Part shown: positions 17,377 to 25,737 of the stretch, one piece after another
How the letters are laid out: each line of letters starts with the position of its first letter
Numbering within the stretch: the first letter of the stretch is position 1
NCBI RefSeq assembly: GCF_001636405.1
Contig: NZ_KV440950.1
Coordinates: 1,201,712-1,265,711 of the forward strand
Direction: 5' to 3'
Length of the DNA stretch: 64,000 nucleotides
Origin: Peribacillus frigoritolerans
GTDB lineage: Bacteria; Bacillota; Bacilli; Bacillales; DSM-1321
Notes under the pieces: generated by a model
Told to the model about the DNA's origin: nothing
Databases searched by the model: none
Seen by the model: only the letters and a program-made list of their open reading frames with translations
Made by a program: the position numbers and the translations under genes

Positions 17377-18408
17377 ATGACCTTGCAAAATACGAAATCC
17401 TTGAGAAAACAAATTGCTCCTTTTGAACAATCAACGACAAAGCAAAGTATATGGCAGATCATCAATACCTTGGGGCCGTTCATCATTTTATGGTACCTAG
17501 CATATATAAGTCTTTCCGTTTCTTATTGGCTAGCTTTAATCCCAGCTGTGTTTGCTGCAGGATTCTTGACGAGAATATTCATCATTTTTCATGATTGTAC
17601 GCATCATTCATTTTTCAAAGACCGCCGTGCGAATAGAATCGTCGGTACGATCATGGGTGTTTTGACTTTATTCCCGTTTGATCAATGGGGACATGAGCAT
17701 TCAGTGCATCACGCAACAAGCGGTAATTTGGATAAGCGGGGTACAGGTGATATTTGGACCCTTACGGTAGATGAGTATTTGGCTGCACCGTTTAAACTTC
17801 GTTTTGCTTATCGTTTTTATCGTAATCCATTGGTCATGTTTGGTTTGGGGCCGATTTATGTTTTCCTTCTTAAAAATAGATTTAACCGTAAAGGTGCTAG
17901 AAAGAAGGAAAAAAATAATACGTATTTGACGAATGTATTAATCGTCGTTTTTGCGGCATTGCTTTGCCTGGCAGTAGGCTGGCAGTCGTTCCTTCTGGTA
18001 CAAGGTTCCATTTTCATGATTTCCGGTTCAATCGGCATTTGGCTGTTTTACGTCCAGCACACATTCGAGGACTCTTATTTTGAAGAAAATGAAGAGTGGG
18101 AATATGTATTGGCAGCAGTGGAGGGAAGTTCTTTTTATAAGCTTCCAAAACTGATGCAGTTCCTTACTGGTAATATCGGTTACCATCATGTTCATCATTT
18201 AAGTCCAAGGGTGCCTAACTATAAATTGGAAATGGCGCATAATAATACGCAGCCTTTAGAGAACGTTCCGACGATCACTCTTGCAACAAGCTTGCGCTCA
18301 CTCCGTTTCCGTTTATGGGATGAGGAATCCAAGAATTTCGTCGGTTTCAAGGACATAAAATATTTAACGAAAAAAAGTGTTCCCACTCAAGTGAAATCTG
18401 AACTGTAA
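17377..18408 (+). CDS. des: Membrane fatty acid desaturase (Des-type acyl-lipid desaturase)
   Basis: A 343-aa membrane di-iron desaturase closely resembling B. subtilis Des, which inserts a delta-5 double bond in membrane phospholipid acyl chains at low temperature. All three histidine boxes are present: HDCTHH (about residue 71), HEHSVHH (about 105) and HHVHH (about 270), between pairs of transmembrane helices (WYLAYISLSVSYWLALIPAV, LIVVFAALLCLAVGWQSF). A response regulator of the DesR type follows after 93 bases. In B. subtilis the order is des-desK-desR; here the kinase gene is absent at this place. Confidence 0.92.
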   Translation: MTLQNTKSLRKQIAPFEQSTTKQSIWQIINTLGPFIILWYLAYISLSVSYWLALIPAVFAAGFLTRIFIIFHDCTHHSFFKDRRANRIVGTIMGVLTLFPFDQWGHEHSVHHATSGNLDKRGTGDIWTLTVDEYLAAPFKLRFAYRFYRNPLVMFGLGPIYVFLLKNRFNRKGARKKEKNNTYLTNVLIVVFAALLCLAVGWQSFLLVQGSIFMISGSIGIWLFYVQHTFEDSYFEENEEWEYVLAAVEGSSFYKLPKLMQFLTGNIGYHHVHHLSPRVPNYKLEMAHNNTQPLENVPTITLATSLRSLRFRLWDEESKNFVGFKDIKYLTKKSVPTQVKSEL

Positions 18409-18501
18409 CGTTCATGTATCATTCCAGACTCCCTTAATAATCCTCGGATTTGGGGAGTCTTTGCTTCATATAAGGAACTCGATAAAGGAGAGAACTTAAA
18501 A

Positions 18502-19044
18502 ATGATTCGAATTGTCATTGCAGAGAATCAGCAAATGCTTTTAGAGGCAATAAGTTCTCTACTCAATCTTGAAGAAGATATAGAAATTGTCGGGCAAGCC
18601 AGTAACGGAGAAGAAGCGATGGCTCTTGTACAGCAATTACGGCCTGATGTGTGTATCATGGATATGGAGATGCCTGTAATGAGCGGACTTGAGGCAGCAG
18701 AAGCATTAAGGTCATTTGAATGCAAAGTGGTCATTTTAACGACATTTCGAAGGACTGGTTATTTTCAACTCGCATTAAAGGCTGATGTAAGTGGTTATTT
18801 ATTGAAGGATAACCCGGGTGAAGAGTTAGCCTGCTCGATTCGCTGCATAATGGATGGCAAGCGAATATACTCCCCAGAGCTTATTGATGGGCCTTCCAGC
18901 CATAATGGCCGGGAAATGGGAGTGTTAGGGCTGTTAGCCGATGGTCCATCCAATATTGAGCCGTCCAATCAAAGCGGCACAATTGGGACAGTAAGGAAGT
19001 ATTTTTCGACGATCAAGGATAAAATGAAGTTACCGGCTGGTTAA
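18502..19044 (+). CDS. DesR-like NarL-family response regulator with degenerate HTH
   Basis: A 180-aa protein. The receiver domain looks functional: acidic pocket near AEN, phospho-acceptor Asp54 in CIMDMEMPVMSG, Thr80/81, Lys102 in GYLLKD. The LuxR-type HTH (residues about 131-178) is recognisable by REMGVLGLLADG and GTVRKYFSTIKDKM, but the scaffold helix normally reading EIAxxLxLS is replaced by EPSNQSGTI, one residue shorter and with a proline, and the last helix (usual NRxEA) is missing. The position directly after des suggests descent from DesR. Whether it still binds DNA is doubtful. GGAGAG precedes the ATG. Confidence 0.85.
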   Translation: MIRIVIAENQQMLLEAISSLLNLEEDIEIVGQASNGEEAMALVQQLRPDVCIMDMEMPVMSGLEAAEALRSFECKVVILTTFRRTGYFQLALKADVSGYLLKDNPGEELACSIRCIMDGKRIYSPELIDGPSSHNGREMGVLGLLADGPSNIEPSNQSGTIGTVRKYFSTIKDKMKLPAG

Positions 19045-19064
19045 GATTTGTTTCTTAAATTCTG

Positions 19065-19093
19065 TTGACACGTTTTTTTAAATTGTGTACGAT
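19065..19093 (+). promoter_or_regulatory. Sigma-A promoter of the argS T-box transcript
   Basis: A perfect TTGACA -35 box and TACGAT -10 box separated by 17 bases, placed 25-30 bases ahead of the first stem of the T-box leader. Confidence 0.8.
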
Positions 19094-19114
19094 GGATTAA
19101 ATCATAATATTGAA

Positions 19115-19352
19115 AATTCTGTGATGAAGAGAGTAGTTCATTTTGAAATGGAAAGCGAGTTAGGGATGGTGGGAGCCTAATGCAGGTCGGATGAATGAAG
19201 CGCACTTTGGAGAAATTTCTTGAACCGTTCAGTAGGGAATATCGGGGAGTCACCTCGTTAACAATGGAAAGTGGCCGCAATTTGTGGCAACTAGAGTGGT
19301 ACCACGGGAATTTATGCTCTCGTCTCTTATTTAGAGGCGGGGGCTTTTTTGT
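19115..19352 (+). ncRNA. T-box leader, probable tRNA-Arg sensor
   Basis: The leader has the AGTA bulge region of stem I (GAGAGTAGTT), the stem I terminal-loop type sequence GGATGGTGGGAGCC, and the highly conserved T-box AACTAGAGTGGTACCACGGG at about 19289-19308. It ends in a GC-rich terminator (GCTCTCGTCTC / GAGGCGGGGGC) plus six T at 19316-19350. A CGC triplet at 19201, followed by A, lies where the specifier loop is expected and would read arginine, matching the gene downstream. Uncharged tRNA-Arg would thus permit read-through into argS. Confidence 0.92.
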
Positions 19353-19365
19353 TTAGGAGGGGAAA

Positions 19366-21045
19366 ATGTCGATGAATAAACCAATTGCAGAATTGATTTC
19401 AACTGCTTTGAACAATGAAATGCCGGCAAGTGAAATAGAAAAATTAATGGAAAAGCCGAAATTGATGGAGTTAGGTGATGTAGCCTTTCCGTGCTTTACT
19501 CTTGCGAAAAAATTCAGAAAATCGCCTCAGGTGATTGCGTCGGAAATAGCTCAACAATTAAACAGTACATTGATTCAAGAAGTGAACGTAGTGGGAGGTT
19601 ATCTGAATATTTTCGTCAATCAACAGATGGTGACGGAAAACGTGCTGCAAACGATATTAAGGGAAAAGGATCAGTATGGTTCGATGCAGACTGGACAGGG
19701 AAATGTCGTGATAGATTATTCCTCCCCGAATATTGCCAAGCCTTTTTCCATGGGGCACTTACGCTCTACGGTCATAGGGAATGCACTGGCCAACATTGCC
19801 GAAAAAAACGGCTATAATGCCGTTCGTATCAATCATTTAGGAGATTGGGGCACGCAATTCGGTAAGTTGATTGTTGCGTATAAGCTGTGGGGGGACAAAG
19901 AGGCAATCGAAGCTTCTCCGATTCAGGAATTATTGAAAATCTATGTGAAGTTCCATGAAAGAGCAGAAACCGATGAATCGTTGAATGAACAAGCACGCGC
20001 AAGCTTCAAGTCGCTTGAAGACGGGGACGAGGAAGCACTGGCATTGTGGAAATGGTTCAGGGATGCGTCTTTAAAAGAATTCGAGACGATTTATGATTTA
20101 TTGGGCATCCGTTTTGATTCCTATGCCGGCGAAGCATTTTACAATGATAAAATGGATGCGGTTGTCGGGGAACTAAAAGAAAAAGGCCTGCTTGCCCTTT
20201 CAGAAGGTGCCTATGTCGTGCAATTGGAAGATATGCCGCCTTGTTTGATTACGAAAACCGATGGTGCAACACTTTATGCCACACGTGATTTAGCTGCTGC
20301 CATGTATCGTAAAAAACAGTATGAGGCAAAGAAAACATTTTATGTGGTCGGAAATGAACAATCTCTGCACTTTAAACAACTCTTTAACGTCATTGAAAAA
20401 ATGGGGTATGAGTGGTCAAAAGACTTACAGCACGTAGCATTTGGCATGATGCTAAAAGACGGTAAGAAAATGTCGACCCGTAAAGGGAAAGTCGTGCTGC
20501 TTGCGGATGTATTGGCAGAGGCGATCGAAACTGCGAAGCGCAATATTGAAGAAAAAAATCAAGCGCTTGAACAGAAAGAACTGGTTGCAAGACAAGTAGG
20601 TGTCGGAGCGGTAATCTTTAATGATTTAAAAAATAACCGCATGAACGATATTGATTTTTCATTAGAGCAAATGATGAATTTTGAGGGAGAAACGGGCCCA
20701 TATGTACAGTACACATATGCGCGAATTTCCTCCTTGCTTGAAAAAGGTGATTTTAAAGAGCAGGCCATCCAATATGAAGCTTTAGGCGAATATGCGTGGC
20801 CAGTCATCCAGCTGCTGGAGCAATACCCGATCATTGTCCAAAAATCATTTGAACAAGCCGATCCATCACAAATCGCGAAATTCAGCTTGCATGTATCTCG
20901 TGCATTCAATAAGTATTATGCACATTCGAAAATCCTGGTTGAAGATGAATGGAAACAGATGAAGCTCTCATTCGCTTTTTCCGTTGCGATCGTATTGAAG
21001 GATGCGCTAAGTTTATTGGGAATTTCAACGCCGAATAAAATGTAA
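19366..21045 (+). CDS. argS: Arginyl-tRNA synthetase (T-box-controlled type)
   Basis: A 559-aa class I synthetase that charges tRNA-Arg. The N-terminal additional domain (ArgRS Add-1) covers roughly residues 1-90; the HIGH-like motif is SMGHLRST (about 128-135) after SSPNIAKPF, and the KMSK-like motif is KKMSTRKG (about 364-371). A DALR anticodon-binding domain ends the protein (SLHVSRAFNKYYAHSKIL). AGGAGGGG stands just before two possible ATGs (the second, 6 bases on, is also acceptable). The sequence differs clearly from the housekeeping B. subtilis ArgS, so I infer a second, ArgS2-type enzyme as found in some Bacillus species. Confidence 0.95.
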   Translation: MSMNKPIAELISTALNNEMPASEIEKLMEKPKLMELGDVAFPCFTLAKKFRKSPQVIASEIAQQLNSTLIQEVNVVGGYLNIFVNQQMVTENVLQTILREKDQYGSMQTGQGNVVIDYSSPNIAKPFSMGHLRSTVIGNALANIAEKNGYNAVRINHLGDWGTQFGKLIVAYKLWGDKEAIEASPIQELLKIYVKFHERAETDESLNEQARASFKSLEDGDEEALALWKWFRDASLKEFETIYDLLGIRFDSYAGEAFYNDKMDAVVGELKEKGLLALSEGAYVVQLEDMPPCLITKTDGATLYATRDLAAAMYRKKQYEAKKTFYVVGNEQSLHFKQLFNVIEKMGYEWSKDLQHVAFGMMLKDGKKMSTRKGKVVLLADVLAEAIETAKRNIEEKNQALEQKELVARQVGVGAVIFNDLKNNRMNDIDFSLEQMMNFEGETGPYVQYTYARISSLLEKGDFKEQAIQYEALGEYAWPVIQLLEQYPIIVQKSFEQADPSQIAKFSLHVSRAFNKYYAHSKILVEDEWKQMKLSFAFSVAIVLKDALSLLGISTPNKM

Positions 21046-21391
21046 TGCATGTCAATAAAAGGAGCCATTTTGTTTCAAAATGGCTCCATAATTTATCAGA
21101 TATAGGGCCATCTTCACTTTTTCCTTCTGTAAATCCCTTATGTTCCACTACTATTTTTCCATTATCAGTAAAGGTTACTACTTTTATCTTGACCTTGCCA
21201 CCAGACTTTTGTTGAAGATGTCCAATCCATCCGCCAACTGTTTCATCAGAGTTTTTCTTATAATTTGCTTTCCACATACCATTATCAGATGTGCCTCCAA
21301 TTGCTATACTGGAATAATTCCAATAACCTCCGATGGCAACACCCATACATATAACTACAACAAGTAACCATTTTGAATATTTATTTTTCAT
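20906..21391 (-). CDS. Exported hypothetical protein, probably with a lost stop codon
   Basis: The N-terminus is a clear signal or anchor (KYSKWLLVVVICMGVAIGGYW) after AGAGGGGAAGG. The middle is a plausible small beta-rich secreted domain (WKANYKKNSDETVGGWIGHL, KVKIKVVTFTDNGKIVVEHK). From about residue 107 the frame runs through its own terminator hairpin and 140 bases into the 3' end of argS on the other strand. So the original protein was probably about 105-110 aa and a frameshift or point change removed the stop. No named family recognised. Confidence 0.5.
   Translation of the reverse strand: MKNKYSKWLLVVVICMGVAIGGYWNYSSIAIGGTSDNGMWKANYKKNSDETVGGWIGHLQQKSGGKVKIKVVTFTDNGKIVVEHKGFTEGKSEDGPISDKLWSHFETKWLLLLTCITFYSALKFPINLAHPSIRSQRKKRMRASSVSIHLQPGFSNVHNTY
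21058..21092 (-). terminator. Hairpin between argS and a converging gene
   Basis: Perfect stem GGAGCCATTTTG / CAAAATGGCTCC. The T-rich tail (CTTTTATT) is on the minus strand, so it mainly serves the minus-strand gene, whose open frame nevertheless runs straight through it. Confidence 0.7.
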
Positions 21392-21559
21392 CAAAAAAAG
21401 CCTTCCCCTCTCTGTAGCTGTTTATATTATACAATTTTGTTAATGTATTTTAATATGGGGAAATGAAGGAGGCGGGCTGTCAGCTTGGCATTTGAAGTTG
21501 GCGTCGATCCATGCGACTATCCATTTTCAGCGGAAGAAAAAGAATTTGAATAAAATGGA

Positions 21560-21610
21560 TTGACATTCATTGGTAATGTGTTAATATTTATAAAAATGGA
21601 ACCGGTTCCA
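21560..21610 (+). promoter_or_regulatory. Promoter with LacI-type / cre-like operator
   Basis: TTGACA at 21560 and TAATAT at 21582 form a promoter with 16-base spacing. Right after it lies the perfect palindrome TGGAACCGGTTCCA (21597-21610). With one more base it also satisfies the CcpA cre consensus WTGNAANCGNWNNCW, so either the LacI-family regulator encoded next or CcpA could bind here and block transcription. Confidence 0.75.
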
Positions 21611-21624
21611 AAATTCGCGAATGG

Positions 21625-22671
21625 ATGAATGTAATGGTTAAACAAGAAAACGCAAAGGTTACAATTTACGATGTTGCTAGAGAAGCAGGTGTTTCAAAGA
21701 CCTCTGTTTCCCGGTATTTAGGGGGGAGATTTGATGAACTCTCTGACAAAACCCGTAAGAAAATCGAGCTGGCGATCAACAAAATGGAGTACCGCCCAAA
21801 CACGATGGCAAGAGGGCTCAAAAGCAATAAGAGTTATTTGATTGGAATCATCGTGGCGGACATCAACAATCCATATACGACGGCCATCCTTCGGGGGGCT
21901 GAGGATATATGCAGCCAGAATGGATATAATCTGATGATTTGCAATTCGGATAATAACCCCGAGAAGGAAAGAGGCTATTTTGATATGCTTTTATCCCATC
22001 GCATCGACGGGCTTATCATTCATACGACTGGCGGTAATCACGACATGCTAAAACAGATGCAAGAGCAAAAGACCCCGGTCATCCTTTTGGATCGGAAGGT
22101 GCCGGATCTTGAAATAGATACGGTAGGATTGGATAATTTTCAGGCTACTTCACAAGCTGTCAATTATTTGGTTGGTCAAAATTATGAACGAATTGCATTT
22201 TTCAGCGAACCTGTCAGCAATGTCAGTACCAGGCATGAGCGGCGGCTATCCTTTCAGCAAACGTTGATGAGCCTCAGTCATCCGAGTTCAGAAGATGTTT
22301 ATGAGGTCAATGTCGATGATTTAAAAGATGTCGAGTCCAAGCTCCAGCATTTTTTAGATGACTCAAAAGGCGTATCAAGAGCTATATTGACGGCAAATAG
22401 TGTCGTGCTATTAAAATTAATTTTACTTTTACAAGAAAAGAAACTGTCGGTCCCGGAAGATTTAGCAATGATGGGATTTGATAATCCGGATTGGAGCACC
22501 ATCGTTTATTCGGGCATTACAACGATTGAACAGCCCACATACCAAATCGGGGTCGCTGCTATGGAAATGATCCTACGGCGCATTGATGGACAGGCTTCCC
22601 CAGCGCAGACAATGGCGTATCAAGCGAAATTGAATATAAGGGAAACGACTCCATTTATAAAAAAATCATAA
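21625..22671 (+). CDS. LacI-family transcriptional regulator (KdgR-like)
   Basis: A 348-aa repressor. The HTH is VTIYDVAREAGVSKTSVSRY (residues about 12-31) and the hinge is MARGLKSNKS; a periplasmic-binding-protein-like effector domain follows (IGIIVADINNPYTTAILRGA, PVILLDRKVPDLEIDTVGLD). The latter is very like B. subtilis KdgR, whose ligand is KDG. An internal ATG three codons in has a better-placed GGATGA and may be the true start. It lies upstream of, and in line with, the sugar operon; operator-like palindromes occur before both the regulator and the operon, which fits autoregulation and control of the pathway. Confidence 0.88.
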   Translation: MNVMVKQENAKVTIYDVAREAGVSKTSVSRYLGGRFDELSDKTRKKIELAINKMEYRPNTMARGLKSNKSYLIGIIVADINNPYTTAILRGAEDICSQNGYNLMICNSDNNPEKERGYFDMLLSHRIDGLIIHTTGGNHDMLKQMQEQKTPVILLDRKVPDLEIDTVGLDNFQATSQAVNYLVGQNYERIAFFSEPVSNVSTRHERRLSFQQTLMSLSHPSSEDVYEVNVDDLKDVESKLQHFLDDSKGVSRAILTANSVVLLKLILLLQEKKLSVPEDLAMMGFDNPDWSTIVYSGITTIEQPTYQIGVAAMEMILRRIDGQASPAQTMAYQAKLNIRETTPFIKKS

Positions 22672-22703
22672 GTCTTCTAAACTTGAAGGCTTTATTAACT
22701 CAC

Positions 22704-22725
22704 AAAATGGTACCGATACCATTTT
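22704..22725 (+). promoter_or_regulatory. Inverted-repeat operator before the sugar operon
   Basis: AAAATGGTA-CCGA-TACCATTTT is a perfect 9-bp inverted repeat with a 4-base centre, a typical LacI-family site. It is related to, but not identical with, the palindrome ahead of the regulator gene (shared TGG..CCG..CCA pattern). Confidence 0.75.
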
Positions 22726-22743
22726 AGGGTCAGGAGGATTAAT

Positions 22744-23514
22744 ATGAAAGTACTTGTATGCATGAATTCAATACCGGCCGAAAGGCTTCAAGCGCTCGGA
22801 CATCTTGAAATCATAAAACTCGTAGCAGCCGCTGGAGCTGATGGAATCGAAATCAGAAAAGAATTATTGACGCCGGATGATTCTCTGGAAGAATTGGGTG
22901 CCTTATGCAGGGAGCTTAACTTGGACATTTATTATTCCGCTCCTGAATTCCTGATCGGCTCGAACCATCAAATGAATGAATTAGGTTTTAAACGCTTGGC
23001 AAGGGAAGCGGATGAATTGGGAGCGGAATTGCTGAAGATGCCTCTAGGAAACTACGATTTTTTTGAAACAGATATGTTTCGAATGAATGAAGCCTTGGTG
23101 GAAAATCTGCAAAACCGTGAAATGAAAATCACCATCGAGAATGATCAGACGCTTGGCGGTGGAAACGTAAACCGGATCGCTCATTTCCTGAGTTGCTCCG
23201 AAAAGTTCGATATCCCGATAAGATTGACATTTGATACGGGCAATTGGCTGTATACAGAAGAAGTTCCAATGGAAGCTGCGAAAGGTTTAGCGGGATATGT
23301 GGACTATATTCATTTAAAGCAAGTGAAACGCGAGAAAGAGGGTTGGGTGACTGAGCCGGTATCGATGCCGCTGCTGCCTGAGGTAATGGAGTTATTGGAA
23401 AAGTTTAATGGCGCTTGTCCGGTAGCGATTGAATTCCCGGTAACATTGGAAAATGCAGCGACTTATATTTCACTTATGAAAATGGAACAGGAGGTCAGCC
23501 ATGAACGAGCTTAA
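22744..23514 (+). CDS. Sugar phosphate isomerase/epimerase (TIM-barrel, AP endonuclease 2-like)
   Basis: A 256-aa xylose-isomerase-like barrel. Metal-ligand candidates sit in the expected strands: GIEIRKE near residue 40, TIENDQ near 133, LTFDTGNW near 163, YIHLKQ near 189 and AIEFP near 228. Relatives include hydroxypyruvate isomerase, tagatose 3-epimerase and UlaE-type epimerases. First gene of a five-gene operon, overlapping the kinase by 14 bases. CAGGAGGATTAAT sets the start. The reaction is probably interconversion of a hexose or its 6-phosphate; the exact sugar is not clear. Confidence 0.85.
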   Translation: MKVLVCMNSIPAERLQALGHLEIIKLVAAAGADGIEIRKELLTPDDSLEELGALCRELNLDIYYSAPEFLIGSNHQMNELGFKRLAREADELGAELLKMPLGNYDFFETDMFRMNEALVENLQNREMKITIENDQTLGGGNVNRIAHFLSCSEKFDIPIRLTFDTGNWLYTEEVPMEAAKGLAGYVDYIHLKQVKREKEGWVTEPVSMPLLPEVMELLEKFNGACPVAIEFPVTLENAATYISLMKMEQEVSHERA

Positions 23515-24472
23515 GGTACTGACGATGGGAGAAGCAATGGCGATGTTCATCGCTGAGGATTCGGGCAGCCTCGATGATTGCATGCGTTATAAGCGTTATG
23601 TGGCAGGGGCTGAAACCAATGTAGCGATTGGCCTGTCAAGGTTAGGGATTAAAACTGCATGGATGAGCAAGGTGGGCGATGATTCGTTCGGGCGCATGAT
23701 TATGAAAACGCTCACAAATGAGGGGGTGGATGTCTCCCATGTTTTGATGGATCCATTCAATCCAACTGGGTTCCAGTTAAAATCCAAAGTCGAACAAGGA
23801 GATCCGGTCGTTGAATACTTTAGGAAGAATTCAAGCGCCAGTAAGATTTCCCTGGAGGACTTTCCCCTGGAGAAACTCCCTTCAACTCAGCACCTGCATT
23901 TAACGGGGATACCTCCTGCCATTTCCGGCAGTTTCAGAGATCTGTCATGGCAAGTCTTGAAACATCTGAAACAAAAGGGTGTAACCGTTTCATTCGATCC
24001 AAATCTGCGTCCATCACTCTGGCCGAATGAAAGGGAGATGATCAGCATCGTCAATATGTTTGCGGAGGAGGCGGATTGGCTGCTTCCCGGAATTCAGGAA
24101 GGTGAAATTCTTACAGGATACAGCAACAAGGAGGATATCGCCAGTTACTACCTCGAACTCGGTGTTAAGCTTGTGGTGATTAAACTCGGGGAAGAAGGAG
24201 CCTACTTTGCAACCCAAGATGGAAGGAAGGAGGTACCGGGTTTTACCGTAACGGAAGTCGTGGATACCGTAGGGGCAGGAGACGGGTTTGCTGTCGGGGT
24301 AATCAGCGCTTTACTGGAAGGGGCATCGAATGAAGAAGCGGTTTTACGCGGAAATGCGATAGGGGCCAAGGCCGTGATGTCTTCCGGAGATCACGAAGGC
24401 CTCCCTGATATGGAAGAGCTAGAACACTTTATGAAAAAAGGAGTGCTTCAATCATGTCTCAATTACAAGTAG
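23501..24472 (+). CDS. PfkB-family sugar kinase (KdgK-like)
   Basis: A 323-aa ribokinase-fold kinase. N-terminal MGEAMAMF and RYVAGAETNVAIGLSRLG form the sugar-binding lid and first PfkB signature. The C-terminal VVDTVGAGDGFAVGVISALL (about residues 249-268) holds the anion hole and catalytic Asp. Sequence flavour is of 2-keto-3-deoxygluconate or fructose-type kinases (LKSKVEQGDPVVEYFRKNSS). It overlaps both neighbours. In the pathway it would phosphorylate the imported or isomerised sugar, probably at C6, ahead of the HPS/PHI pair. Confidence 0.9.
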   Translation: MNELKVLTMGEAMAMFIAEDSGSLDDCMRYKRYVAGAETNVAIGLSRLGIKTAWMSKVGDDSFGRMIMKTLTNEGVDVSHVLMDPFNPTGFQLKSKVEQGDPVVEYFRKNSSASKISLEDFPLEKLPSTQHLHLTGIPPAISGSFRDLSWQVLKHLKQKGVTVSFDPNLRPSLWPNEREMISIVNMFAEEADWLLPGIQEGEILTGYSNKEDIASYYLELGVKLVVIKLGEEGAYFATQDGRKEVPGFTVTEVVDTVGAGDGFAVGVISALLEGASNEEAVLRGNAIGAKAVMSSGDHEGLPDMEELEHFMKKGVLQSCLNYK

Positions 24473-25737
24473 CTTCGAGAAAAAGGTGGATGAGATTGAT
24501 CCCCTTGGTGTTCATCACATACAGTCTCGCTTATCTCGACCGTGCGAACTATGGGTTTGGCGTAGCGGGAGGAATGGGGGAAGACCTTAATATCACCGCC
24601 GGGGTATCCTCCTTTCTGGCCGCGCTGTTTTTCCTTGGTTATTTCTTCTTTCAAGTTCCAGGTGCACATTACGCAGAAAAGAAAAGTGCCAAAATCCTGA
24701 TTTTTTGGAGCTTGATTCTCTGGGGAGGACTGGCGACCTTGACGGGGATGGCGACAAGTGTGGCATGGCTCTATCCGATTCGCTTCTTGCTTGGTGTTGT
24801 TGAAAGCGCTGTTATGCCCGCGATGCTCGTCTTCTTAAGCCACTGGTTTCTAAAAGAAGAACGTTCCCGGGCCAATACCTTTTTGATTCTGGGGAATCCA
24901 GTTACTGTATTGTGGATGTCGATCCTTTCCGGCTACCTATTGAAGGCATTCGACTGGAGATGGCTGTTCATCATTGAAGGACTTCCGGCTGTCCTGTGGG
25001 CGTTTATCTGGTATAAGGTCGTCAATGACCGTCCCAAAGATGCCAAGTGGCTTACAGATCAGGAAAAGCAAGATATGGAAGCGACCCTCCAGAAAGAACA
25101 GGCTGCATTAAAACCTGTGAAAAATTATAGGGAAGCTTTTAAGTCAAAGCAGGTCATCGTCCTCAGTATCCAATACTTCATGTGGAGCATCGGGGTTTAT
25201 GGGTTCGTCATGTGGCTGCCGTCCATTATTAAACAAGCGTCGAGCATGGATATCGTGGCAACGGGCTGGCTTTCAGCCGGACCTTATTTGTTAGCGGTCA
25301 TTTCGATGCTGGCACTATCCTATTTTTCGGATAAAACATTGAATCGAAAAACGTTCGTTTGGACATCGCTGCTTGTGGGGGCAATCGCATTCTTCGGGTC
25401 CTTCATGCTCGGCACATCGAATTTCTGGCTTTCATATGCCCTGTTGGTTATTGCAGGCGGTGCGATGTATGCACCGTATGGACCGTTCTTTGCCATCATT
25501 CCTGAAATCCTCCCAAGGAATGTGGCTGGCGGAGCAATGGCCCTGATTAATAGCATGGGAGCGCTTGGCTCATTTGTAGGTGCTTATTTCGTCGGATATT
25601 TAAACGGATTGACCGGCGGGCCTGGAGCATCCTATATTTTCATGGCGGGATCGTTACTGATTTCAGCGTTACTCACATTGATGGTTAAAAAGCCTGCGGT
25701 TACGTCAGTCAAGCAAATGAAGGTAGTTTCGTCATGA
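24454..25737 (+). CDS. MFS transporter, anion:cation symporter type (sugar acid or hexuronate-like)
   Basis: A 427-aa, twelve-helix carrier. YSLAYLDRANYGFGVAGGM near the N-terminus, with the D-R pair, is the usual start of ACS-family carriers (ExuT, GudP, phthalate type). RFLLGVVESAVMPAMLVFLS is the second conserved region, and a charged central loop separates the two halves. It starts inside the end of the kinase gene, after GGAGTGC. As the only transporter in the operon it most likely brings in the substrate, perhaps a sugar acid; that is inference from family. Confidence 0.9.
   Translation: MSQLQVASRKRWMRLIPLVFITYSLAYLDRANYGFGVAGGMGEDLNITAGVSSFLAALFFLGYFFFQVPGAHYAEKKSAKILIFWSLILWGGLATLTGMATSVAWLYPIRFLLGVVESAVMPAMLVFLSHWFLKEERSRANTFLILGNPVTVLWMSILSGYLLKAFDWRWLFIIEGLPAVLWAFIWYKVVNDRPKDAKWLTDQEKQDMEATLQKEQAALKPVKNYREAFKSKQVIVLSIQYFMWSIGVYGFVMWLPSIIKQASSMDIVATGWLSAGPYLLAVISMLALSYFSDKTLNRKTFVWTSLLVGAIAFFGSFMLGTSNFWLSYALLVIAGGAMYAPYGPFFAIIPEILPRNVAGGAMALINSMGALGSFVGAYFVGYLNGLTGGPGASYIFMAGSLLISALLTLMVKKPAVTSVKQMKVVSS

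Noticed and set aside
21482-21554. Short frame reading AFEVGVDPCDYPFSAEEKEF
   Set aside because: Only 22 codons, TTG start, no known family; may be a relic but cannot be supported.
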